Assembly: GCA_030844895.1 (NCBI GenBank)
Contig: CM061223.1
Coordinates: 6,992,676-7,056,675 of the forward strand
DNA: 64,000 bases
DNA from: Ambrosia x helenae
Taxonomy: Eukaryota; Streptophyta; Magnoliopsida; Asterales; Asteraceae
Direction: 5' to 3'
The translations under genes and the position numbers were made by a program. This document shows, piece by piece, positions 21,653 to 32,962 of this stretch. The notes beneath the pieces were generated by a model. That model was not told the origin of the DNA and did no database searches. It saw nothing but the letters and a program-made list of their open reading frames with translations. Numbering within the stretch: the stretch's first letter is position 1; each line of letters starts with the position of its first letter.

Positions 21653-22179
21653 AAAACAAAAACTCAAACGCATAAAAAATAACTTGATCAGTCCACATGA
21701 ATTGCTAGGTGGTGGATTAAACCACCACATACACAAATTAGCACACACATTGTTGCCTTTCATATAAAACAAATAACCAATCCAATTTGAATATCAAAAG
21801 TTCAAAACAGAGAACCAAATAGAAATTCAAACATGTCCAATGGCTCTTGGTTCAAGAAGGTCAGTTATCCAAAGTGATAACCAACAAATTTATAAAAGTC
21901 ACACATTGATGAGGATGAATTATTGAATTTGATCCGAAATGAACTACGAAAATAAACTTTAAATGTCAAATCTAAATACACTCAACTTATATAATTTTTC
22001 ATCTAAACAAAAACTTTGTAATTCTTATGTTACATCTCAAACCAATCCACCACTTAAAACTGAAAAATTGATCTTTCTTCAGGTTATCAGATGTCCCTTA
22101 AAATTGAAACAAATCCAACTTTATAATTCATCTTCCATAAAGATATCTTTTAAACGGCTAGATCAAGTGACATCACAGA

Positions 22180-22370
22180 CACTTGAGAACCCACAAGACC
22201 CGGGTTCGATCCGGGTGCTTCCAAGTAGGAACCGGTGAAGCCTCCTATGATTCCAAAGAATCTCAGCCTCCTCGAAACAATAAGGCATGGAGATCGGGGA
22301 TCGAATCCCGCCATTCCATAAAGTTCCGTCACTTTTCTTGCCACAAGTGTGGTTTGAACTCGGTATCTCT
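22180..22370 (+). repeat. tRNA-like T-arm cluster in 5' UTR intron
   Basis: Two perfect T-arm/B-box-like hairpins lie within 110 bp: ACCCGGGTTCGATCCGGGT (about 22198-22216) and GGGGATCGAATCCCGCC (about 22297-22313). A weaker GGTTTGAACTCGG follows near 22353. No complete tRNA cloverleaf could be built. A tRNA-derived SINE is likely. The rest of the intron (to 23060) shows nothing else. Confidence 0.45.
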
Positions 22371-23060
22371 CCCTAGCGTCACATTCAGGGGTTGTTTCGT
22401 AGCCTCTTTGAATTAATCAGCATTAAGTGTATTTGGTTCACTAACAAGACCCGTCTAAATCAGTCAGTAAGCCTCTTACCCATTAAATTTCAAAATTATG
22501 TTAGAACAAAATTTTTACCCCTTTATACATTCACCTGTGTTCATAACCCTTATCCGGCCACTCATGCACCACCTCCTGGACCCTCCACCACCAACTAGCT
22601 AGGTCAAGACAAGCAAGGCCTTTGACTGGTTCAGAGTCTCTTACCCAATCAAACCTCTAAATGGCCCATCACTTACTAGCGCAAAGGTTGCCACATAAAG
22701 ATATCTATGACATTGAATAATAATTCCCCTTTCTTGCTAAACTATCAAATGCACACCAACTCAAAACATTTCAACAACAATAATCAAACAATTGATTGAT
22801 CATTCAACTTTAAAAATCAAATAAATCACATTAAAGTATACTAAAACAATACTTCTATAATGTGTATTAACATCCAAACACTAAACAACCACAAATGCCT
22901 ATGAACAAACAACATACAGGAACATCAATCAACGAATTCAAGTAATAATAAGACATAAACAACACAAATATAGATATGACTTTTGTAACTGCAGGTTAGG
23001 GGTAATAGGATGTTAAATTAAAGGGGGAAAAGAAAAGGAACAGAGGGCGATGATCGATAC

Positions 23061-23130
23061 CTGTCGGTCAGATAATAAAACCCTAGAAATACGTTGAAGA
23101 TAGAGGCGTGGGGGTAAGTTTTAAGCTCAT
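23061..23130 (-). other. Probable 5' UTR exon of the WDR26-like gene
   Basis: On the minus strand, TATTTCTAGGGTTTTATTAT leads to CTGACCGACAG and a GTATCG donor at 23060. The matching acceptor is AATCCAG at 21462-21460, before the exon with the ATG. The transcription start is not determined; the upper limit is approximate. Confidence 0.55.
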
Positions 23131-24258
23131 TGACCACGGTTACATCAACATTGAGACTTTGAGATATACAAATTTATTGGAATCATTGATTATGTAAAAG
23201 TTCAACTATGCATTTGGGATTAAATGAAAATTTTCTACCAATCATCGAGTGGTATGGAGGCTCAATGACAGAAGACTTACGCTGTGTTCCAAGTTTTCTA
23301 TCGGAAAGAAAAGAAGAGAAAGGAGATTTAGGACAGAAAAGAATGGGAAGGAAAAGAAATATATAACTTTATTTTGTGTTCCCGAGTTCGAAGGAAAGGA
23401 AATGAAAATAAAAATTTTATGTGTTCCCGAGTTGAAAGGAAGAGAAAAAAAGATTTAATTTTACAATAATACCCTTGTTGGGTGTAATATTAGATTAAAT
23501 GGAAGGATAAAATAGTAAATAACAAAACATTTTAATTGATAACTTTCCCCTCCTTCCATTTCCTTTCATTTTGGAAGGAAGATTTTAAGCAATAATTTTC
23601 CTTCAACTTCCTCCCATTCTTTCCACTCCTTTCTTTTAATGAAACTCTAGAACACACTTATTTTTCATCTTCCCTTCAATTCCTTCACTTTCTTTCCGAT
23701 TCCTTCCTTTAATGAAACTCTGGAACATAGTGTCTGTCGGGTTTTCCCCGGAACTGGTGGACTTGGTGAAACCAGGAGCTCCCTTACATGTCCGGCTATG
23801 CCGGGTGGAAGGGGTCCTGATTTGACTAAGTATGGACTCTGATGGAAGTTCTTGGTGAATTTCGTTGGCCGTTAAAAAATAAGAAATGAAAATTTTCTTG
23901 TGTTGCTGAGTTTCTTTTATTTACGCTGAGTTCCCGAAGGTTAATATTATGTACAAATTCAACTTTGTAGTCGTATAAAATTATGTAGCCATACTTTATT
24001 TTATTAATCTTTTTATATAAAAAAAAACAATATACCTTTCTATTTTTATTAGTATAAGTGTAGTGTGACGATAAACAGCTTATAACAAGTATATCTTTAC
24101 TATGATGTAAAGTAGGATAATGTGATACTAGCTTTTAGGTTAGAGAAAAAACTCAATATTGAAAAGCTACTAGTAATACCGTTTAAGAAAAAAATCATAC
24201 TAGCTACAAGCTTTTAATGAGTAAATGACACAAATACTCATTCTATCATAAAAAAAAA
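23131..24258. other. Intergenic DNA with a candidate foldback element
   Basis: About 23278-23733 is a foldback candidate. The left end has CGCTGTGTTCCAAGTTTTC with GGAAAGAAAAGAAGAGAAAG, and the right end has the inverse CACTATGTTCCAGAGTTTC with CTTTCCGATTCCTTCC. Purine-rich and pyrimidine-rich arms pair. No TSD is fixed. No gene is seen. The stretch to 24258 is AT-rich. Confidence 0.4.
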
Positions 24259-24567
24259 GAGTTAACAGCCAAAATCGTCCCTGAGGTTTGGTCACTTTTG
24301 CCACTTCAGTCCAAAACCCAAACCTTTTACATCTGGGTCCTTGAGTTTTATTTTTCTTGCTAAATTCGTCCCTGAAAAAGTTTGGGTTTTGCTAAATTCG
24401 TCCCTGAGGTTTGGTCACTTTTGCCACTTCAGTCCAAAATCCAAACCTTGTCAGGGACGAATTTGGCAAGAAAAATAAAACTGAAGGACCCAGATGTAAA
24501 AGGTTTGGGTTTTGGACTGAAGTGGCAAAAGTGACCAAACCTCAGGGACGATTTTGGCTATTAACTC
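24259..24567. mobile_element. Mutator-type foldback MITE, copy A (309 bp)
   Basis: It begins GAGTTAACAGCCAAAATCGT and ends with the inverse TTAACTC. Nearly the whole element is a long hairpin: CCTGAGGTTTGGTCACTTTT near the left end returns inverted near the right end. The flanks are A runs (possible TSD of A's). Its end resembles the GAGTTAA end of the MULE at 4664. Copy B lies at 49451-49759. Confidence 0.88.
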
Positions 24568-24739
24568 AAAAAAAAAATAAAAAAACATGCATACAAACTT
24601 TTAGTTAATGCACATTTTGGTCATTTTATACATTTTATTAAAATCTCTAGTTTCTCTGCCAAACACCAAAAATATATTTAAAAAGCTACAGCTACAGCTG
24701 ACAGTCGTCAGCAAATAGCGAACACACAGAGTCTTGGCT
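24568..24739. other. Short spacer
   Basis: No feature is recognised between the MITE and the start of the minus-strand copia homology. Confidence 0.4.
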
Positions 24740-26153
24740 AATACTATGTCTCGTTGTTGAAAAACTAGTGGAAGTAGAGGAAGGAAGGAAGGAGGTCAAA
24801 TCTGTCTCCATGATAACGTTCATAAAGTGTAAGTCAATATCAAGATGTTTCATAGGATGATGAAACACTCGATTGACCGCAAGATAGGTGGCTCAAATGC
24901 TGTCACACCAAATAGTATGTGGACATGAGTAATATAAAGCTCCCATAAAAGAGACATAGATCCATCGAATCTCAGTAGCAACTTGAGCTAAAGCATGATA
25001 CTAAGTCTTTGTCTAGAACAAGCAATAGTATGTCGTTTCTTTAAGCTCCAACTGATGAGGTTGGTAGAAGAAAAACACAATATCCACTAGTGACTGACGA
25101 TCATTAGGGCATCTAGCCTAAACAACATTAGAATAAGCATGAGATCAATACAATCGAATCAACGAATAGTCGTATGCACAGATCACGAGAAATTGTGTCT
25201 TAGATATACCTCAAAATACACTTGACTATAACCAATAACGATCAATATGTGTTTGCAAGAACTAAGACACCTTATTGACCGCATAAATAATCTTCGGTCG
25301 AGTCAAGACCAAATATTGTAAGGCACCTACAGTTCCGATATAAAGTAGGATCAACCAACGAGAGAACAGTGTGATGTGAAAGCTATCAACCAGAAGCAAC
25401 ATGAGTAAATAAAGGACAACAATCAGCAAACCCCGCACGTTGCAATAAATCAAGTAAATACCGCAACCAGGAAATGTGTAAAACATCATCATAGAACGTA
25501 GCCTAAACACCAAATAAATAAGAAAGAGAACCCAGCTCCTTGAACGAAAATTGTGAATGTAAGTGTCAAATCAAATCCATCACAAAATGTAAATTAGCTC
25601 CTAGTAGGGGTGAGATTGGTAGCGTACCCGTATCCATACTCATACCGGTACCGAATATATTGGTACAGTATGGGTATAAGTAACGGCATTTTGGTACGGT
25701 ACCCGTTTTGGTACCACATTGGTATTTTTATTTTCCTAAGTACTCCTACGGGTACCAAGTGGGTAAAATCGGTATGTATCAATACGAGTATCAACTTGGT
25801 AAAATCAATACGGGTATTCGGTATAGGTATCATATTAGTATGAGTACCAATATGATACAAATACCAAATGGATAAAATCGATACGAGTACCATAATTAAA
25901 ATTAAAGCATAATATCAAATTCATTAGCATATAAAATTCGGTACCAATACCGTTTTTATCCGTACCCGTTCAGATATCGAAAGTATCGAATACCAAAATC
26001 AATATATTGGGTACTTATACCTATACCAAATACCAAAATCAGTACGGATACGAGTATGGGTATTTAGGAAAAAAATGCTTATCCCTAGATCCCAATAATA
26101 ATAATATCATCCATGTAAACCAAGACATAACACATAACATAATCATCTATTAA
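24740..26153 (-). pseudogene. Ty1/copia RT/RNase H remnant, 3' part, split by Helitron 2
   Basis: The minus strand gives copia words in order from 26153 downward: YVLVYMDDIIIIG (RT catalytic YxDD), then after a MITE insertion LSYLFGVQ-like and GALQYLVLTRPKIIYAVNKVS, then RNase H words ALAQVATEIRWIY and NRVFHHPMKHLDIDLHF. Stops and frame changes are frequent. The N-terminal RT half continues at 43513-43960 on the same strand, so the 17.4-kb Helitron entered the RT domain just before the YMDD motif. Confidence 0.85.
25604..26086. mobile_element. hAT-like MITE rich in GGTACC words, 483 bp
   Basis: The left end is GTAGGGGTGAGATTGG and the right end is the inverse of AGGGATAAGCATTTTT. The flanks AGCTCCTA and AGATCCCA match at 6 of 8 bases, consistent with an aged 8-bp TSD. 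The interior is a degenerate repeat of GGTACC/ATACCAA/GGGTAT words. It interrupts the copia remnant. Confidence 0.6.
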
Positions 26154-26535
26154 TCTATTAATATATATAAAAGAAAATGTATATGCTGACGTGGCGTGCA
26201 ATGGAGGCCTCAACCTCCCCTTGAGAGTGCCATGTGGCTTAATAATTGAGTGTTTTTGGTGTTTTTGAGTATTTTCCTTATTTAACAAAAAAAAAGCCGA
26301 TAACCTAAAAAACCCTAAAAATTAATCCGCCTCTTCTCATTCCCATTATCTCATCGTGCCTATCTCATCTCACAATAATCGTTCTCCTTTACTCTCTCAA
26401 TCAAGAAAATCTTCGATTTCCAAACATCAAAATCGTTCATTGGGTCATGGAAGGAAAAGGGGCACGTATCACAGTCATTGATTTTTTTTTTAACGATTGG
26501 ACCGAGTAATAAGATTCTTTTTGATAGTTTGTTTC

Positions 26536-29216
26536 TGTCACACCCTCAAAATCCACTTGCGGAGTTTTACCGCGAGGCGCATGACAAACCAGGATCCAAA
26601 CCAACGATCACAATAAACAAGTCTAAATGAATATAAATGCAATTTCAAAACATAGTTTAAAGATCCCGTTTACAGCGGAAGCTTATTCAAAAACAATATC
26701 TCAATAATGAAACAATAGTTCAACGTTCAAAAGACCATGCAACCCTAGTAAGACGCCGTGCAGACGCGTGCGCCCTAGTCCTGTCGTGCTAGCTTAGCGA
26801 CCTGAGAAAACATGTAAAAGTTTACGTCAGCACAAAAATGCTGGTGAGTTTACAGGTTTTGTATCCAAGTACCAAGTCCACCTGTCCATACTATAATAAA
26901 TCGAAAACCAGTATACGCTAGCTAGGCGTACGTTTTGTTACTACCACGATTGGAAAACCATTACTAACGCGAATACCAAAAGTATGCCCGATATAGTTCC
27001 TGTTGTTCCTGTTGTTCCTGTTTGAGACAATATGCACCCGCCGACCCTCCAAGTCGACGAGCGGGGTTGGTCACTCCCAATAGCGCTATTCACATTTCCC
27101 GTTGTGCAAACCCGCACATTCATGGTTCCCCCGGGACTTCCAAAGATCGTGTAGTACACAATAGAAACCCATAGTATGACAGTAGTTACCAAATAATCGT
27201 TTTAACACATGTTTTCTCCCCCGAAAGTATAAAACCAGTATAAAAGAGGGGCCGTAAACTCACCTTAAGTTGCGTTACTCCTTAACCCGAGTAAACCCAG
27301 CTGCTATGCTAGTCCCGTAAGCGGCGACCTAACATACGACAGTTACAAGTACTTAGACTAATAACCCGCAGGTTAATTAGTCCCTAGATGTCCAGACCAT
27401 AACCAAGTTTGTTTGAAAACACCGTGACTGTTTAACTGACCCAAAGTACAAGACTCGACATCCCATTGGTGACCCGAGACTCCCCGTGTTATGTTTACGC
27501 TCCAAAACATACAATAACGCAATTACACTTAACATACGTTAACGCACAACAAGTTATAGCACATAGTTCACGTATCACCGAATTACATCCCAAACATATG
27601 TCACCAAGTCATCATATATGTTACGAGGTTCCTAGCATGTTACTACATGTCCAATCGGGTCTCGGAATGCTAATTTACACTTACAACAGTAGTACACGCG
27701 ATTAGGAAACGTAAACTAGCAATTATGACTGATTGCGTATAAGTTCATGTGATTAGGGCTGATTGCATATAAGTTCACGTGATTAGGGCTGATTGCATGT
27801 AAGTTCACGTGATCAGGGCTGATTGCATGTAAGTTCACGTGATCAGGGCTGATTGCATGTAAGTTCACGTGATCAGGGCTGATCGCATGAAAAACTCATG
27901 CGATTTGGGGCTGATCGCATGTAAACTCATGCGATTTGGGGCTGATCGCATGTAAACTCATGCGATTAGGCCCTGATTGCATGTAAAAGTGGCGATTAGG
28001 AATCCTAATCGCCTGTAACCTTGCTGTTCCAGTTTTTCGCGCGTTTAACGCTCCAAATCAGATCCAGAACGTGTGTAACTACCCAATATCATCCCAAACA
28101 CTATCCTAAACATGTTTCAACCAAAATCCTTCGTTTAACCTCGTATAATCAGTCCTGCATGCAACCAAGTAATCCAAACATATACACATAGCATGCAATC
28201 ATCATACTAACATGCATAACAATAACCCTAATAATCAATTAATCAGATTTCTATCATCATACTATCAATATCAATTCTGATCTAACAAAATAACATATCA
28301 ATTCATCATCATGAATCATAAAAATCCTAGCTTTCTAATCATACACACCCATAACGCATGTATATAAGTTATAATCCGATTAACAACCCTTATTAACGAT
28401 TTTCAGAAAGCTTTTTCGTTTAAGAACAGGTCTGGACCATTAGGGATTGATTAAAAACGTTTATAAAGATTTGTGGATGAAAACCAAACCTTGGGATTAT
28501 GAAAGAATGATGATTCAAGCTTGAAACCTTGTGTTTTGATCAAAAATCGCCTTCCAGAGGTTGTTTATGTGTTGGGGCGGGTTATGGGACGACTAGGGTT
28601 TGTATAATGAAGTTTATGAGGTCAAGTATGGTATTTATAGTCGTTTTTAGTCGTCCAGCACGTAACATGCGATTATGCAGCTTTACACGCGATCAGGAAG
28701 CCTAATCGCGTATAAGTTCATGCGATCGGGGCCTAATCGCATGAACAGTCATGCGATCAGTACCCTGATCGCCCCATATGGTCCCCAGTCGCCCCACATA
28801 TAGGCGATTGGCTATCCTGATCGCCTATATGTGCCTGTTTCGTGTGTTTTGCGCGTTAAACCCCGTTTTAACATATGTTAACACATATTAATGTACCGAC
28901 AAGTCACATAATGATTGTAAACACATAACACAAGTAAATACACATATTCACACTCGTTCACCAATTCCCGGGACTCGAGACTCGTATGTTCCGTATGCCC
29001 TGACGATCCCACCGATCGTCACCGTTTGTACACTTGGTTAAGGACCGACATCTAATGAACCTCTAGACCAACATCCAATGATCCTCTAGACTAAACCAAT
29101 AGTTCCCGAACCATAACCCGACTTAACTAACCCAGTTAAGTACCATATACGCGTGACTCGCTAAGGTAGACTTTCATCTAGACAACGTTGTTAACCAGAA
29201 TTTGCCGGGTGTCACA
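26536..29216 (-). repeat. Gypsy 3' LTR (left on plus strand), 2681 bp
   Basis: Plus-strand boundaries are TGTCACACCCTCAAAATCC and GCCGGGTGTCACA. It contains a 30-bp tandem array at about 27727-27990. It is nearly identical to 35978-38623. Confidence 0.95.
27727..27990. repeat. 30-bp tandem array inside the gypsy LTR
   Basis: About eight to nine units of the type TGATTGCATGTAAGTTCACG plus TGATCAGGGC, changing to TGATCGCATGTAAACTCATG variants. Each unit has a short palindrome (CACGTGATCA / CATGCGAT). Other copies are at about 35760-35975 and 37165-37385. This LTR has one unit more than the right LTR. Confidence 0.88.
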
Positions 29217-29232
29217 TCATCCCCACGTTAAA
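29217..29232 (-). other. Gypsy polypurine tract
   Basis: On the sense (minus) strand, TTAACGTGGGGATGA directly precedes the LTR start TGTGACACCCGG. This is the expected plus-strand primer site. A near copy of the same junction lies at about 29334-29358. Confidence 0.75.
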
Positions 29233-29333
29233 AGAATTTTCGTCCCGAAAATTGCACAAGTACCAAAAGAACAAAAGAAATAACGAAGGAACAAACAAAA
29301 GATAGAAACCAAAAGAGAGATTTACCCGAGTTG

Positions 29334-29370
29334 TCACATCATCCCCACGTTAAAAGGAATCTCGCCCCGA
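29334..29370 (-). repeat. Second copy of the PPT/LTR junction
   Basis: TGTCACATCATCCCCACGTT followed by AAAAGG occurs about 120 bp inside the true junction at 29210-29234. In the sense direction it reads PPT, then TGTGACAACTCGGGTAAATC, which resembles an LTR start. Confidence 0.75.
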
Positions 29371-29373
29371 GAT

Positions 29374-30927
29374 TTATTCAGCTGCCGAAGAGACATGTCT
29401 CGACTCGAACGCTTCCTTAGGAAAAAGATGAGGATACTTAGACTTCATCTGATCCTCCCGTTCCCATGTATATTCCGGTCCCCGGTTCGAGTTCCACCGA
29501 ACCTTAACGATACGAATCTTGCTGTGACGTAGGCTACGAATCTTGTAATCAAGGATCTCCACAGGTTCTTCCACAATCCGAAGACGATCATCAACCTTGA
29601 TCTCTTCTAGTGGAACGATGAGAGACTCGTCAGCCAGACACTTCTTCAAGTTTGACACGTGAAAGACGTTATGTACGTTACCGAGCTCCGTCGGTAGATC
29701 AAGTCGATATGCCACCGGCCCAATCCGTTCCAGGATCGTAAATGGGCCGACATATCGCGGATTGAGTTTGCCACGCTTCCCAAAGCGTATGACGCCCTTC
29801 CACGGTGAGACTTTTAGAAGTACCTTGTCATTGACTTGGAATTCCAGTGGTTTGCGACGCTGATCAGCATAACTCTTTTGCCGGTCCCGTGCCGCTGCCA
29901 ACCGATTTCGAATCTGTACGATCTTTTCCGAAGTTTCGTACACTAGTTCAGGCCCAGTGAGTTGACTCTCACCCACTTCAGCCCAGCAAAGAGGAGAACG
30001 ACATTTCCGTCCATACAGTGCTTCGAATGGAGCCGCCTTGATGCTCGTGTGATAACTGTTATTGTACGAGAATTCTACCAACGGTAGATGAGCTTCCCAA
30101 CCCTTTCCAAAATCGATCACACATGCCCGCAGCATGTCTTCTAAAGTTTGAATCGTGCGCTCACTCTGACCGTCAGTCTGTGGATGATAAGCCGTACTCA
30201 TGTCTAGTTGGGTACCCAAAGCCTTGTGCAAAGACTTCCAGAAGTGAGAAGTAAAATGGGAGTCACGATCCGAGATAATAGAAACTGGTACCCCGTGCTT
30301 AGAAACAACTTCTTTCAAGTAAAGACGAGCCAAACGATCCATGGTGTCGGTCTCCTTAATAGCAAGAAAATGAGCTGATTTCGTCAACCGATCGACAATC
30401 ACCCATATCTTGTCATTCCCGCTTGGTGATTTAGGAAGTTGTGTGACAAAATCCATAGTAATCCGTTCCCATTTCCATTCCGGAATTTCAGGTTGTTGCA
30501 AGAGACCCGACGGTTTCTGGTATTCCACCTTGACCTTAGCACAGGTCAAGCATTTGCTCACGTATGAGGCTATGTCCGACCTCATGTTTGGCCACCAGTA
30601 AAGCACCTTCAGATCTTGGTGCATCTTATCCGAACCAGGATGAATAGAATACCGGGACTTATGAGCCTCATCAAGGACAAGCTCCCGCAGTCCCCCGAAT
30701 AAAGGAACCCATATGCGTTCTGCGAAATAGTGCAGGCCATCAGGCCTTCGCTCTAGGTGCTTGTCGGCACCGTGCATCGCTTCAGCCTTAAGGTTTTCCT
30801 CCTTCAAAGCTTCTAACTGGGCAGAACGGAGTTGATCAGGTAACGATGAATGAATAGTGAGCTGCAACGCCCGAACGCGACGAGGTTTAGTTGATTCCTT
30901 CCTGCTCAAGGCGTCTGCTACAAACAT
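29374..30927 (-). CDS. Gypsy integrase with chromodomain (pol, 3' part)
   Basis: A 517-residue frame. It begins within the RNase H/integrase spacer, with ADALSRKE near the start. The integrase zinc-binding HHCC is visible (HPGSDKMHQDL, then CLTCAKVK at about residues 95-135). The DDE core shows TMDFVTQLP, ISDRDSHFTSHFW and YHPQTDGQSERT. The C-terminus carries a chromodomain (EPVEILDYKIR, VKVRWNSNRGPEYTWERE), as in chromoviruses that target heterochromatin. It is offset by one base from the upstream RT frame: GTT reads GTTT near 30921. Nothing else is damaged. Confidence 0.93.
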   Translation of the reverse strand: MFVADALSRKESTKPRRVRALQLTIHSSLPDQLRSAQLEALKEENLKAEAMHGADKHLERRPDGLHYFAERIWVPLFGGLRELVLDEAHKSRYSIHPGSDKMHQDLKVLYWWPNMRSDIASYVSKCLTCAKVKVEYQKPSGLLQQPEIPEWKWERITMDFVTQLPKSPSGNDKIWVIVDRLTKSAHFLAIKETDTMDRLARLYLKEVVSKHGVPVSIISDRDSHFTSHFWKSLHKALGTQLDMSTAYHPQTDGQSERTIQTLEDMLRACVIDFGKGWEAHLPLVEFSYNNSYHTSIKAAPFEALYGRKCRSPLCWAEVGESQLTGPELVYETSEKIVQIRNRLAAARDRQKSYADQRRKPLEFQVNDKVLLKVSPWKGVIRFGKRGKLNPRYVGPFTILERIGPVAYRLDLPTELGNVHNVFHVSNLKKCLADESLIVPLEEIKVDDRLRIVEEPVEILDYKIRSLRHSKIRIVKVRWNSNRGPEYTWEREDQMKSKYPHLFPKEAFESRHVSSAAE

Positions 30928-32962
30928 TCGCCTTGCCAGGATGGTACTTTATGGCACAATCATAGTCGTTCAGAAGTTCAATCCAACGACGCTGCCGTAT
31001 GTTCAAATGTTGTTGGTCGAAAATATGTTGGAGACTCTTGTGATCGGTGTAGATGGTGCATTTGGTACCGTACAAGTAATGTCTCCAAATTTTCAACGCG
31101 AATATCACGGCACCCAACTCCAAGTCATGGGTGGTGTAGTTCTTCTCGTGCACCTTGAGTTGACGCGAAGCATACGCGATCACTTTCTCGCGCTGCATCA
31201 ACACGCAACCGAGACCATGAATAGAAGCATCACAGTAGACAACGAAATCATCAGGACCCTCAGGTAAAGACAAAATAGGAGCAGAACACAGTTTAGACTT
31301 CAGTTCTTCAAACGCTGACTCTTGTGGTTCACCCCAGTCGAATTTCCTATCCTTCTGAGTGAGAGTGGTGAGGGGTTGAGCAATCTTCGAGAACCCCTGA
31401 ATGAAACGACGATAGTAGCCCGCAAGGCCTAGGAATTGCCGCACCTCAGTTGGCGTCTTTGGTGTTCCCCAGTCCTTGATCGCTTCTATTTTAGCCGGAT
31501 CGACATGAATCCCTAGTTCATTAACCACATGTCCTAGGAATTGAACTTCGCGTAACCAAAAGTCACACTTTGAGAACTTGGCGTAAAGTTGTTCCCGTCG
31601 CAAGAGTTCCAAAACTAACCGCAGGTGTTCCCCGTGTTCGGTCTCGTTCTTGGAGTAGATCAGAATATCATCAATAAATACAATGACGAATTTGTCCAAA
31701 TATGGTTTACAGGCGCGGTTCATCAAGTCCATGAAAACCGCCGGTGCGTTCGTGAGACCGAAAGGCATGACCAAGAATTCGAAATGGCCATAACGTGTTC
31801 GAAAAGCAGTCTTGGCAACGTCAGCCTCCCTGACGCGCAGCTGGTGATAACCGGACCTCAAGTCGATCTTGGAATAATAACTAGAACCCTGAAGCTGGTC
31901 GAATAGATCATCAATACGCGGAAGAGGATAACGGTTCTTGACGGTCAATTTGTTCAGCTCTCTGTAGTCTACACATAAACGGAAACTTCCATCCTTCTTC
32001 TTAACAAATAAAATCGGGGCTCCCCAAGGGGAAGAACTTGGTCGGATGAAACCCTTGTCCAATAGTTCCTGTAACTGACTAGATAATTCCTGCATCTCGG
32101 GAGGTGCAAGACGGTAGGGGGCCCGAGCAATAGGAGCAGCCCCTGGTACAAGATCGATACCGAACTCGACTTGACGATGAGGAGGAAGACCAGATAAATC
32201 ATCGGGAAAAACATCAGAAAATTCGCGTACCACCGGAATGTCGTCGATCTTCTTCTCATCACTAGAGGAAACAGATAAAAGCGCCAAAACGGCTGGATAA
32301 CCCTTTCGAAGACACTTAAGGGCTTTCATGCTAGAGATGATGTTTAGCGGAACACCACCCTTGATACCGTACACAGAAAGAAATTCTCCATCAGGGAGAG
32401 GAATCCGAATAACCTTATCGTAACAGACAATCTCTGCGCGATACAAAGATAACCAATCCATTCCTACCACAACGTCAAAACTACCCAAAGGTACCGGCAT
32501 AAGGTCGATGGGGAACGATAAACCCGACAACTCTAATTGACACTCCCGAAGGACACTAGTAGCTTCAATCGTTTTCCCGTCAGCTAACTCAATAATATAC
32601 TTGGTCTCTAATGGTACGAGTACTACATCTAGCAGTCGACTAACATCCATGGATACAAAACTCTTGTCGGCACCAGAATCAAATAACACGCTAACAGAAC
32701 GATTATTGAGAAGAAACGTACCGGTGACTGTGTCAGGGTCCTGTCTAGCCTCAGCAGCTCCAATGACGAAGGCGCGTGCATTTCTGCCGCCGCCCCCGTT
32801 GTTCCCATTCCCGTTGTTCCCACCCTGCTTCAGTTTTGGGCAATCCTTCTTGTAATGCCCAGTGTCACCACAGTTGTAGCATCCTTGTTTCCTGTAGTCC
32901 CCTGAGTAGTCGGAGCTGAGCTGTTGGTCAGAGCCTGAGTCGATGGAAGTGTAGCCCGACAA
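30887..32962 (-). CDS. Gypsy protease, reverse transcriptase and RNase H (pol, 5' part)
   Basis: A 691-residue frame. A third CCHC knuckle, CYNCGDTGHYKKDC, lies near the N-terminus. The aspartic protease motif is LFDSGADKSFVS. Reverse transcriptase runs from about residue 270 (PYRLAPPEMQELSSQL) and includes the catalytic FVIVFIDDILIYS. RNase H shows VYCDASIHGLGCVL and IYTDHKSLQHIF. The frame is shifted by one base from gag near 32884, where GG probably should be GGG. It ends by frameshift, not by design, at 30887. All catalytic motifs are present. Confidence 0.93.
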   Translation of the reverse strand: MSGYTSIDSGSDQQLSSDYSGDYRKQGCYNCGDTGHYKKDCPKLKQGGNNGNGNNGGGGRNARAFVIGAAEARQDPDTVTGTFLLNNRSVSVLFDSGADKSFVSMDVSRLLDVVLVPLETKYIIELADGKTIEATSVLRECQLELSGLSFPIDLMPVPLGSFDVVVGMDWLSLYRAEIVCYDKVIRIPLPDGEFLSVYGIKGGVPLNIISSMKALKCLRKGYPAVLALLSVSSSDEKKIDDIPVVREFSDVFPDDLSGLPPHRQVEFGIDLVPGAAPIARAPYRLAPPEMQELSSQLQELLDKGFIRPSSSPWGAPILFVKKKDGSFRLCVDYRELNKLTVKNRYPLPRIDDLFDQLQGSSYYSKIDLRSGYHQLRVREADVAKTAFRTRYGHFEFLVMPFGLTNAPAVFMDLMNRACKPYLDKFVIVFIDDILIYSKNETEHGEHLRLVLELLRREQLYAKFSKCDFWLREVQFLGHVVNELGIHVDPAKIEAIKDWGTPKTPTEVRQFLGLAGYYRRFIQGFSKIAQPLTTLTQKDRKFDWGEPQESAFEELKSKLCSAPILSLPEGPDDFVVYCDASIHGLGCVLMQREKVIAYASRQLKVHEKNYTTHDLELGAVIFALKIWRHYLYGTKCTIYTDHKSLQHIFDQQHLNIRQRRWIELLNDYDCAIKYHPGKANVCSRRLEQEGIN

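Noticed and set aside
22180..22330. A genuine tRNA gene
   Set aside because: Only T-arm hairpins are present; no acceptor stem or D/anticodon arms could be paired.
25594..25893. Overlapping ORFs rich in Tyr and Pro in the GGTACC repeat
   Set aside because: Both strands are open because of the simple degenerate repeat; this is a MITE interior.
27466..27705. ORFs inside the gypsy LTRs (also near 35525, 36927 and 37155)
   Set aside because: They repeat in each LTR copy, change length with single-base indels, and derive partly from the 30-bp array; no protein features.
27727..27990. CRISPR-like array
   Set aside because: The units are contiguous 30-bp tandem repeats without unique spacers, in a plant LTR.
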